5,215 nt of DNA from Alphaproteobacteria bacterium (lineage in GTDB: Bacteria > Pseudomonadota > Alphaproteobacteria > Rickettsiales > UBA1997): positions 1-5,215 of the forward strand of contig JAGKWR010000028.1 of NCBI GenBank assembly GCA_021151765.1, given 5' to 3'. Each line of letters begins with the position of its first letter. Position 1 is the stretch's first letter. Shown in pieces: positions 1 to 5,215 of this stretch. Below the pieces are notes generated by a model that did not search any database, was not told the origin of the DNA, and saw only the letters and a program-made list of their open reading frames with translations. Made by a program: the position numbers and the translations under genes.

Positions 1-99
1 TAATCATCAATTTAGGAGAAAATTATGCCAAGGGGAATTCCAAGTTTAAGCGAAGTTCAAAAATCAGAAATCATAAAACGCGTTACAGACAAGGGTGAG
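1..99. repeat. Left copy of exact 99-nt terminal inverted repeat
   Basis: Identical, base for base, to the reverse complement of 5117-5215. It holds the IS leader, the AGGAG ribosome binding site and the first 25 codons of OrfA. Identity ends at 99; base 100 is T here and C at the equivalent place in the other copy. The length equals a common assembler k-mer, so the repeat probably reflects two genomic IS copies meeting at one graph node rather than a specific inverted-repeat element. Confidence 0.95.
14..18 (+). promoter_or_regulatory. Shine-Dalgarno AGGAG of the OrfA/fusion reading frame
   Basis: AGGAG lies six bases before the ATG at 25. The same site occurs at 5198-5202 on the minus strand for the complete OrfA. 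It is a strong, well-spaced site and supports the chosen ATG in both copies. Confidence 0.75.
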
Positions 100-303
100 T
101 TGATCGAAGCGATTGCACTACAGATTTATTACTACAACCACAGACGAATTCACTCTGCCTTAAAAATGCCACCAACGATCTTTTATCAAAGATGCGTCGA
201 CCAACAAAACACCGAGAACAAGACAAAAAAATTTCAAAAAAATTGCGCGCTTTTGCATATCCCCTTGCAAGGGGATATGCAAAACAACCAATTGATCGCT
301 TAA
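25..303 (+). pseudogene. Fused remnant of IS3 transposase: OrfA start joined to OrfB C-terminus (92 aa)
   Basis: Residues 1-25 are identical to the start of the complete OrfA at the right edge (MPRGIPSLSEVQ...). From residue 26 the sequence is the end of an IS3-family OrfB: LIEAIALQIYYYNHRRIHSA followed by LKMPPTIF. This is the conserved YYN.RRIHSALK.PP block that follows the last catalytic glutamate of the DDE integrase core. The catalytic D, D and E and the leucine zipper are absent, so the product cannot transpose DNA. The fusion happens to keep the reading frame and the good ribosome binding site, so a 92-residue peptide could be made. Its last 35 or so residues run through a 34-bp palindrome and are probably not functional. 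Confidence 0.8.
251..284. repeat. Perfect 34-bp palindrome
   Basis: Each 17-base arm (TTTTGCATATCCCCTTG and its exact complement) meets at a central TTGCAA. RNA from either strand could fold into a long hairpin with a small loop. It lies inside the reading frame near the IS right end. For minus-strand transcription leaving the 913-residue gene, a GCGCGCAA spacer and a run of seven T follow the hairpin (to about 236), so it might act as a weak terminator in that direction. On the plus strand no U tract follows. Confidence 0.8.
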
Positions 304-341
304 GTTTAAAAAGTTAAATGATCAGTAATTTGGATTTAGAA

Positions 342-374
342 GGGACAAGTTGTTTAAAAAAGGGGTGCAGTTCA
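342..374 (-). repeat. Right terminal inverted repeat of the IS
   Basis: Read on the minus strand from 374 the sequence starts TGAACTGCACCCC, then a T-rich stretch, then AACTTGTCCC. This is the arrangement typical of IS150-group IS3 termini (TG at the tip, a C-rich block, then an A/T block and GTC). It fixes the outer boundary of the left IS copy at or very near 374, about 40 bases beyond the stop codon of the 913-residue gene. The partner left repeat is outside the window. Confidence 0.65.
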
Positions 375-414
375 GTAAGTTAATTGACATACCGTCCCTA
401 ATTTTTACGCATAA

Positions 415-3156
415 CTATCTGCTACTCGCCAGTCCTTTGCCAATGTTTATGAGTTGTTGTGCAGCTTGACCTACAATTTTTCTCGCTACTGCTTCGTCAT
501 TAATTCCTTCAACTACCAAGCAATTAGAGCCATCTTTGAGTGTTTTTGTTGCGAATGGAATTTGCTTTTCTGCTAACAAATCTTTTGCTCTAAGATGCGT
601 CAGTGAGTCGGAATCCGCATTTAATATAGCATCAACTCTTTTGCCATCGTGGCTCAAATAGGCTCTGAACTCTTTGCCAGTTAGTTCACTTAACCGCTGC
701 GCTGTAGATTGATCAAGAATATATCTTTTATAACTATTTGAGCGAGCAAGATTCATATTGTCTCTGACGGCGTATTCCAAAGTTTGTTCTACCAAATGAA
801 GATCAGTAACTTTTCCACCAAGAGCAATCGTTTCCGCTCCGCTAATTTGCTGGTTGATGGCAAATTGCAGAATCTTTCTGTCTTTAATTGCGCTAGCAGT
901 ATTAAACTCTTCAGCGACATGTTTCAAATCTCTCGGATTAACTAGAGCAACGGTCGGCAGAGTATTAAAAACTACATTGCTCGGATCTATTTCATAAGTT
1001 GAATAACCCATTCTAGCAAAGAACGGCATCATTCTTTCCATCATTATTTGTGTTGGTCTGTGAGCTTTATCACCGGCGATAAAAACATTTGGCAGACTGT
1101 CAGCTGCAGGAGCTACTGTGATTAAAGGATCTTTTGCAATATACTGATCTCCAATTGGCCTAAATACGCTTTGAGAAATTTCTCTAAGTTTTGCAACAAA
1201 CGCTTCCGGACTTAACTTAGTAGCATCAAAGCTGTGCAGCGTTACTCCATATAAAGTAGTAGGTTCGCGCATTGAAGCATCTTTTGGTTTTATGGCTGGT
1301 CCAAGATAAGGATATACGAATAGCACATTGTCTTTGATGTCGGACAATAATGGTGCTAACTGCGCAAAATGATCTATGCCAACCAGCGTGAGAGAATCTG
1401 GGTTTTCTCTTATCGCATCAGCAATGTACTTACTGTTTATCTTCAAACTTTCTTCCGGATATAAAACATTTTCTGCTCTAGCTGGACCATCAACATCCAA
1501 AACATTTTCTCTGCCAAATATTCTTCTGCCGGAGTCAACAAATTTTCCTAATGATATAGTTTCGTTCAAAGATATCATTTCGATCACGTGTTGCGACGTG
1601 ACTTCTGCTCCATATTTTTTTTGAGCGATTGTCCATAAATCCATATGATTTAGCTGATCTAAAATCTTTGATGTTGTTTCAATATCTGGAGCTGGATCTT
1701 TTTGATAAGTGCCTCTGTAATTCTTGTTATAGTGATCGACTATATTGTTGATAATTCCTGAAGAAATTAATCGTTGATAATATTCTGTTTTTTGTGTTGT
1801 TGCGTGCTCGACTACATCACCCATACCCTGTCTCCAATCTTCTAAAAGTTTTTTGGAGCCAAAAAGTTGCTTAGTTTGTGCTAGAGATGCTTCTAGTTTT
1901 TTATAAGCATCAGGTAACGAACCATTGCACATTAGAATCACTACTCTCTTTCCACTGCTACTTTCTGAAGCGGCGCTGCTTGTGGCTGCACTCTTGCTGC
2001 GAACAGTTTCGCTACGACCAAAAGCATTAGCGTAAGGATTGGCTTTTACACCCGCGCCTGCAGCTTTTTTTGTCGCCGGCTGTTGAGGTTGTACAATATT
2101 TGGAGATGTTGCCGGTGTTGCTCTGCTAACGCTAGAACTGCTGGATCTAGAATAAGAGCTACTAGAAGAAGCGCCGGCTGCTGCAGATTGTCGTGTGTTG
2201 ATCCAATTTTCCAAACCACTAACTATTTCTTTATCTATTGGTTTTCCAGACTCATCAACACCGTTTCTTAGACCATCAAGATAAGTTTTTCTTATATGTG
2301 CCAATGCACGTTCTTCGGATATTTTATTATCTTTGGCTATTAACGAAACAAATGTTGTGCCTTTGCCCAGCATAATGCCAATATCATCATCTGTTGCAGG
2401 AGAGCTGCTTCCTTTAATTATATTCTTTACTCCTTGAAGAAAGTTTGTTGGTACTACTGGAGCAGAGCCCGAACTTTTAGCTAGTTCAATTCGTTGTAAA
2501 AAAGGACCCATTAATGGTTCGCCTAAAATATCGCCAGGTATTCCACGTGCCATAGCTTGGCTTTTTGCCGTAGCAACAAATTCAAAAACATCTTCTGTGG
2601 ACATACCATCTAATAAGGCATTTAAATTTGCATCGCCTGCTTGAAATCTTGCCATAAGCTCAGCTGGATTTAATCCGCCAAGTTGTTGCATTGCACTTGT
2701 AATCTGAACTTCATTATCTGTCTTAGCTTTTATCCATCTTTCAAAACCATTAATGATGGTTGGTGAAATAGCTGCTTCGTCACTCACGCCATTTCTTAAA
2801 ATGTGCAAATAAGCATTTCTGATAACTCCTCTGGTAATTTGATCTGGTAACAAGCCAGCATTGACTGCCAACTGTCTTAATGCTTCTCGTGGCTCTACAA
2901 AATTTCGCACATCTTGATCGCGCGGAACCACATAATTTGTGGTTGAAGTGGCCTTTCTTATTTCTGCAAGAAGATCAGAAGGTATGATAAATTTTCCTTC
3001 CTCATCTTTTTCTATTCTGCCAGTAACTGCTATTAGTAAATTTGCTAATCCCGAAAGTTCTACTGGTCTTGCGCCGCTGCTCGTTTTCATAAATTTTGTT
3101 TTAGTTAGATTTAAAAGGAAGTTGGGTAAAACTGCATATTTAAGGGAAAATCCCAT
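415..3156 (-). CDS. Large protein of unknown function: duplicated module, Ser/Ala linker, C-terminal alpha/beta region (913 aa)
   Basis: I do not recognise this protein. It is uninterrupted and shows protein-like composition throughout, so it is very probably real. Residues about 108-145 and 284-322 are a diverged repeat: IRNAYLHILRNGV (112-124) and IRKTYLDGLRNGV (288-300) share 9 of 13 residues, each followed by a G-[FL]-E-x-W-I helix. Residues 326-402 are a low-complexity Ser/Ala/Thr/Pro linker with basic residues. From 403 (KRVVILMCNGS) to the end there are hydrophobic strands alternating with helices (591-598, 611-618, 690-696, 734-740), suggesting one or more alpha/beta domains. There is no signal peptide or clear transmembrane helix, so a cytosolic or secretion-system-exported protein is possible; an effector role is speculation. 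The start is uncertain: neither Met1 (3156) nor Met23 (3090, before KTSSGARPVE) has a Shine-Dalgarno. Met23 is a good alternative because residues 1-22 look unlike the rest. No terminator lies before the IS. Confidence 0.8.
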   Translation of the reverse strand: MGFSLKYAVLPNFLLNLTKTKFMKTSSGARPVELSGLANLLIAVTGRIEKDEEGKFIIPSDLLAEIRKATSTTNYVVPRDQDVRNFVEPREALRQLAVNAGLLPDQITRGVIRNAYLHILRNGVSDEAAISPTIINGFERWIKAKTDNEVQITSAMQQLGGLNPAELMARFQAGDANLNALLDGMSTEDVFEFVATAKSQAMARGIPGDILGEPLMGPFLQRIELAKSSGSAPVVPTNFLQGVKNIIKGSSSPATDDDIGIMLGKGTTFVSLIAKDNKISEERALAHIRKTYLDGLRNGVDESGKPIDKEIVSGLENWINTRQSAAAGASSSSSYSRSSSSSVSRATPATSPNIVQPQQPATKKAAGAGVKANPYANAFGRSETVRSKSAATSSAASESSSGKRVVILMCNGSLPDAYKKLEASLAQTKQLFGSKKLLEDWRQGMGDVVEHATTQKTEYYQRLISSGIINNIVDHYNKNYRGTYQKDPAPDIETTSKILDQLNHMDLWTIAQKKYGAEVTSQHVIEMISLNETISLGKFVDSGRRIFGRENVLDVDGPARAENVLYPEESLKINSKYIADAIRENPDSLTLVGIDHFAQLAPLLSDIKDNVLFVYPYLGPAIKPKDASMREPTTLYGVTLHSFDATKLSPEAFVAKLREISQSVFRPIGDQYIAKDPLITVAPAADSLPNVFIAGDKAHRPTQIMMERMMPFFARMGYSTYEIDPSNVVFNTLPTVALVNPRDLKHVAEEFNTASAIKDRKILQFAINQQISGAETIALGGKVTDLHLVEQTLEYAVRDNMNLARSNSYKRYILDQSTAQRLSELTGKEFRAYLSHDGKRVDAILNADSDSLTHLRAKDLLAEKQIPFATKTLKDGSNCLVVEGINDEAVARKIVGQAAQQLINIGKGLASSR

Positions 3157-3202
3157 AGAATTTTGACCAATCCATTGATTATATTGATTGTAGGCTACTT
3201 TT

Positions 3203-3383
3203 TCATTTCCAGAAATTTACCTTAACGTGCTTTATTTTCCGAACTCTACGTTGACCCCTATCAAGATATTTTCCATTTAATTTGGGCGATAAAGTATTCA
3301 ATCAGAATCTCTGTAATTTCTGGATCAGCACATCTTGTAGTGTCATAAGTTTCGCCAATTATGTTATATGTTGGATTTGTCAT
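3203..3383 (-). pseudogene. N-terminal remnant of a class I SAM-dependent methyltransferase, frameshifted
   Basis: The ATG at 3383 opens a 40-codon frame whose start, NIIGETYDTTRCADPEI, matches the common beginning of small class I methyltransferases (Y..IG..YD.TR.ADP.I), which precedes the SAM-binding motif. The frame ends at a TGA at 3261. In the +1 frame, from about 3286, the sequence reads PKLNGKYLDRGQRR. It resembles the family's GKYLDIGCGTG motif I with the glycine-rich loop destroyed, and it stops at 3203. A frameshift near 3285-3290 plus substitutions or a deletion in motif I therefore inactivated it, and the remaining roughly 200 residues are gone. It starts nine bases after the ABC stop codon, so it was probably the second gene of that operon. 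The assignment rests on two short motifs. Confidence 0.55.
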
Positions 3384-3392
3384 TTTTTAGAT

Positions 3393-4787
3393 TTATTTAT
3401 TAATTTCTTCTAAAGATTCTGGCAAAAATCCTCCAGCCTGCATATTCCACATGCTCTGATAATAGCCTCCAATTTTTAACAACTCTTCATGAGTGCCATC
3501 TTCAATAATTTTTCTCTTATCTAAAACGATAATCCTATCCATATGTTTAAGCGTGGAAAGCCTGTGGGCAACTGCAATTACAGTTTTCTTGGTGATTTTA
3601 GATTTATCGTCAATTAATAGATTTAAGCTTTCCTGAACGTGGTTTTCGGTATGAGAATCAAGGCTACTTGTGGCTTCATCTAAAATTAAAATTGGGGCAT
3701 CTTTTAGAATCGCGCGGGCAATGGCGATTCTCTGTCTTTGCCCACCGGAAAGTTTTATTCCTCTTTCACCAACTAAAGTGTCATAGCCTTCCGGAAGGCT
3801 TGTTATAAATTCGTGAATATAAGCTTTTTTGGCGGCATTTTCAATTTCAGATTGATTAGCGTTTTCTTTCGCATAGCCGATATTTTCACCGATGGAGCGA
3901 TGGAAGAGCATTGTGTCTTGCGGAATCAAAGCAATTTGCGAACGAAGAGAATCTGAACTGCAATCGTAAATGCTTTGATTGTCGATTAAAATATCGCCTC
4001 CATTTGTCTGAAAGTTTTTTAGCAAAAGTGAAACGAGAGTTGATTTTCCAGCGCCGGAATATCCAACTAAACCAACTTTTTCACCAGCTTTAATGTGCAG
4101 ATTTAGGTGATCAAAAATTTTCTTACCATCTTTATATCCAAAAGAAAGATTTCTAAAATTTATTTCGCCTCTCGTTACTTTTAAATCCTTTGCACCTGAC
4201 TTATCTATAATGTCTTGAGGCGTTTGAAGAATTGAGAATGAAGATTTAAAATCCCCGACTTTTCCAAGAAAATCACCAACTTCGCTGGTTAATTTCCATA
4301 TGTTATCAACTATAAAAAATGTCACCGTCATCACAAAAACAAAATCTCCAATTGTGATAGCATTAATGCGACGCAAGTGAATCATAAAGAGAAATAGTGA
4401 GATCAACATAATCGCGTAGAAAAAAATGCCGACAAATGCCATTTTTAGCTCATATCTTACCCAGTCATAATCTTTTTTAGCCGTGTCATTTTGTAGGAAA
4501 TGGCTTATTTGCTTTAGCTCACGAGACCTAGAAGCAAAAGAAAATAATGAAAAAATATTGGTGATTTTATCAGAAATAAACCCCATTGCTTCATGCTGAG
4601 AATCTGTTGTTTTCTTGGCAAGCTTGCTAACTTTGAGAGACATTTTTAGCATAACTGGAAAAAACACGCAGCACCAAAGAGTCATAAAAAAGAATAATTG
4701 CAGATTGATAAAACCAAGAGAAATTATCGTGACTAATATTTCCAGCATTGGAGCTGTAAGCCCTGTGTTCCAAGCAAATAGATTCAA
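3393..4787 (-). CDS. ABC exporter half-transporter, 5'-truncated at an IS junction
   Basis: This is a type IV (MsbA/Mdl-like) export half-transporter: a membrane domain followed by an ATPase domain that would pump a substrate, not predictable here, across the inner membrane as a dimer. In the open frame numbered from a TTG at 4787, membrane helices lie at about 17-47 (a pair), 116-137 and 146-165. The ATPase domain is complete: aromatic A-loop Y218, Walker A GYSGAGKST (242-250), Q-loop Q290, signature LSGGQ (346-350), Walker B ILILDE (366-371), D-loop SSLD and switch H408. Family members are about 580-600 residues; here roughly the first 120-140, including the first helices, are missing. ABC-derived sequence begins near 4755, where it joins truncated IS OrfB, so the TTG lies in IS sequence and is not a native start. 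The next ATG (4748) opens inside the membrane domain. The gene is probably non-functional. A methyltransferase remnant follows nine bases downstream. Confidence 0.88.
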   Translation of the reverse strand: MNLFAWNTGLTAPMLEILVTIISLGFINLQLFFFMTLWCCVFFPVMLKMSLKVSKLAKKTTDSQHEAMGFISDKITNIFSLFSFASRSRELKQISHFLQNDTAKKDYDWVRYELKMAFVGIFFYAIMLISLFLFMIHLRRINAITIGDFVFVMTVTFFIVDNIWKLTSEVGDFLGKVGDFKSSFSILQTPQDIIDKSGAKDLKVTRGEINFRNLSFGYKDGKKIFDHLNLHIKAGEKVGLVGYSGAGKSTLVSLLLKNFQTNGGDILIDNQSIYDCSSDSLRSQIALIPQDTMLFHRSIGENIGYAKENANQSEIENAAKKAYIHEFITSLPEGYDTLVGERGIKLSGGQRQRIAIARAILKDAPILILDEATSSLDSHTENHVQESLNLLIDDKSKITKKTVIAVAHRLSTLKHMDRIIVLDKRKIIEDGTHEELLKIGGYYQSMWNMQAGGFLPESLEEINK

Positions 4788-4917
4788 TTTGTTGCTTCAG
4801 AGCTAAATCCTTAGCCGGAAGCTTTGGCTTGTAATAAAGATTCGTCCGAGAAATTGACATTTTTTCTGCTGCGGCAGATTTGCCAACTTGCAGTGATAAT
4901 GAAGAAAAATAATTCAC
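4756..4917 (-). pseudogene. IS3-family OrfB (transposase) N-terminal fragment
   Basis: The reading frame from a GTG at 4917 gives about 54 residues. They include KSAAAEKMSISRTNLYYKPK and then LKQQIESICLEHRAY, which match the helix-turn-helix region and the start of the linker (E.ICLEH.AYGYRR) of IS3-group OrfB transposases. The integrase catalytic core is lost at the junction with the ABC gene. The frame is +1 relative to OrfA, not the -1 usual for programmed frameshifting in this family. A GAGG five bases before the GTG suggests separate initiation, coupled to the OrfA stop 13 bases upstream. The frame is also open upstream to an ATG at 4977, so a fusion made through slippage on an A8 tract cannot be excluded. 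Confidence 0.7.
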
Positions 4918-4922
4918 GATAA

Positions 4923-4926
4923 CCTC
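4923..4926 (-). promoter_or_regulatory. Probable Shine-Dalgarno (GAGG) for a separate OrfB start
   Basis: GAGG is followed by five bases and then GTG (4917). It lies just after the OrfA stop at 4931. This would allow re-initiation and explain how OrfB is made although its frame is +1 relative to OrfA. Confidence 0.45.
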
Positions 4927-4930
4927 GCGC

Positions 4931-5191
4931 TTATTTCTTTTTTTTCCCCAACTTGCTCTCAGCAAACAGAGATCCAATGATGCTAATCAGAGCTTCGTTC
5001 TCTCGTTTGAGTTTGGCCAATTCCAACACAGCTTGATGCTGATTAGCCTTGTTCTTTAACAGGTTGTAAATGGTTTTTGGAACTACGCTAAACTCTTTAG
5101 CTAAATCAGGAACTCGCTCACCCTTGTCTGTAACGCGTTTTATGATTTCTGATTTTTGAACTTCGCTTAAACTTGGAATTCCCCTTGGCAT
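4931..5191 (-). CDS. IS3-family transposase OrfA (DNA-binding subunit, 86 aa)
   Basis: OrfA recognises the IS ends and, alone or fused to OrfB, regulates transposition. The protein has a helix-turn-helix at about residues 25-46 (RVPDLAKEFSVVPKTIYNLL). A leucine-zipper-like helix follows at about 54-75 with Leu61, Leu68 and Leu75 in heptad register, used in this family for multimer formation. A basic GKKKK tail, encoded by GGGG followed by eight A, ends the protein. Its length is typical of short OrfA proteins. An AGGAG six bases before the ATG supports the start. The gene looks intact, but its OrfB partner is truncated here, so this copy could at most produce OrfA, which in IS3 elements can be inhibitory. 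Confidence 0.9.
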   Translation of the reverse strand: MPRGIPSLSEVQKSEIIKRVTDKGERVPDLAKEFSVVPKTIYNLLKNKANQHQAVLELAKLKRENEALISIIGSLFAESKLGKKKK

Positions 5192-5215
5192 AATTTTCTC
5201 CTAAATTGATGATTA
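5117..5215. repeat. Right copy of exact 99-nt terminal inverted repeat
   Basis: The reverse complement is identical to bases 1-99. It covers the IS leader and the first 25 codons of the complete OrfA. Identity ends at 5117, where this copy continues with CGAGTTCC, the normal OrfA sequence, while the left copy continues with OrfB tail. Confidence 0.95.

Larger units (their letters stand above)
1..374 (+). mobile_element. Internally deleted IS3-family (IS150-like) element, right end intact
   Basis: A deletion derivative of the same IS that appears on the minus strand at the right edge. Bases 1-99 match the leader and first 25 codons of OrfA. At 99/100 the sequence jumps to the last part of OrfB, so the OrfA zipper, the OrfB N-terminus and nearly all of the DDE catalytic core are missing. 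The right end is recognisable: read on the minus strand from 374 it begins TGAACTGCACCCC and continues to an AACTTGTCCC block, the usual pattern of IS150-group ends. The left terminal repeat lies outside the window. It cannot make its own transposase but could be moved in trans if its left end survives. Flanking target duplications cannot be tested because only one flank is present. Confidence 0.8.
4756..5215 (-). mobile_element. 3'-truncated copy of the IS3-family element
   Basis: This copy reads leftward from the window edge: leader, complete OrfA, then the first 50 or so residues of OrfB. At about 4756 the expected OrfB continuation (in the family, LEHxAY is followed by GYRR) is replaced by sequence in frame with the ABC exporter. 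The catalytic domain and right terminal repeat are missing from this copy. A simple insertion would leave a whole IS, so the junction needs a later deletion, an illegitimate recombination or a misassembly. The left terminal repeat would lie beyond 5215. The copy is inverted relative to the one at 1-374, with the 5' ends of both pointing out of the window. Confidence 0.8.

Noticed and set aside
382..410. TTGACATACCGTCCC segment as the end of a second, unrelated IS
   Set aside because: It resembles an IS tip only loosely, and no matching inverted copy or transposase is visible in the window.
384..417. Promoter with a perfect TTGACA at 384-389 reading into the 913-aa gene
   Set aside because: No acceptable -10 hexamer lies 16-18 bases downstream, and transcription would be antisense to the gene.
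1376..1624. 82-codon plus-strand reading frame inside the 913-aa gene
   Set aside because: It is antisense to a strongly coding frame, has no ribosome binding site and its composition is that of a shadow frame. The same applies to 2083-2271 and 2939-3166.
1951..2181. Possible DNA tandem repeat in the Ser/Ala-rich linker
   Set aside because: The low complexity is in the protein. The codons vary and no regular repeat unit is seen in the DNA.
3911..4093. Plus-strand reading frame opposite the ABC ATPase domain
   Set aside because: The opposite strand encodes the Walker A and Q-loop region, so this is a shadow. The plus-strand frame at 4615-4806 is likewise antisense to the ABC gene and IS.
1..5215. 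Composite transposon: two inverted IS copies enclosing cargo genes
   Set aside because: Neither IS copy is complete, one lacks its 3' half and the other its interior, and the shared 99-mer at both edges looks like an assembly boundary.

Overview
The window is an AT-rich, insertion-sequence-bounded fragment with one large unrecognised gene and several decaying ones. IS copies, a 5'-truncated ABC exporter and a frameshifted methyltransferase remnant suggest a bacterium undergoing genome erosion, such as a host-associated or intracellular lineage. A Rickettsiales- or Holosporales-like alphaproteobacterium would fit, but no marker gene fixes the taxonomy, so this is only inference.

Layout: (1) 1-374 is an internally deleted copy of an IS3-family element (IS150-like end) on the + strand. 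Its OrfA start is fused in frame to the OrfB tail, it carries a perfect 34-bp palindrome, and its right terminal repeat ends at 374. (2) 415-3156, minus strand, is a 913-residue protein of unknown function. It has a duplicated helical module in the N-terminal third, a Ser/Ala-rich linker, and a C-terminal half of about 510 residues with alternating strand/helix character. (3) 3203-3383, minus strand, is what remains of the N-terminus of a class I SAM-dependent methyltransferase, broken by a frameshift and by loss of the motif I glycines. (4) 3393 to about 4755, minus strand, is an ABC exporter half-transporter with a complete ATPase domain but no first transmembrane helices. (5) About 4756-5215, minus strand, is a second copy of the same IS with a complete OrfA and an OrfB cut off before its catalytic domain, joined directly to the ABC gene.

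The genes from the right-hand IS leftward all point the same way (minus strand). The ABC gene and the methyltransferase remnant are nine bases apart, so they were probably one operon. The 913-residue gene follows with its own upstream gap, and I see no convincing promoter or Shine-Dalgarno for it.

The first 99 bases are the exact reverse complement of the last 99. The identity stops exactly where the two IS copies diverge and both ends begin at the same IS base. This is most simply explained as a de Bruijn assembly contig whose two ends stop at one shared 99-mer inside a repeated IS. The window edges are therefore probably not biological boundaries, and the IS left ends lie outside. No CRISPR array, RNA gene, integrase attachment site or complete defence system is visible.
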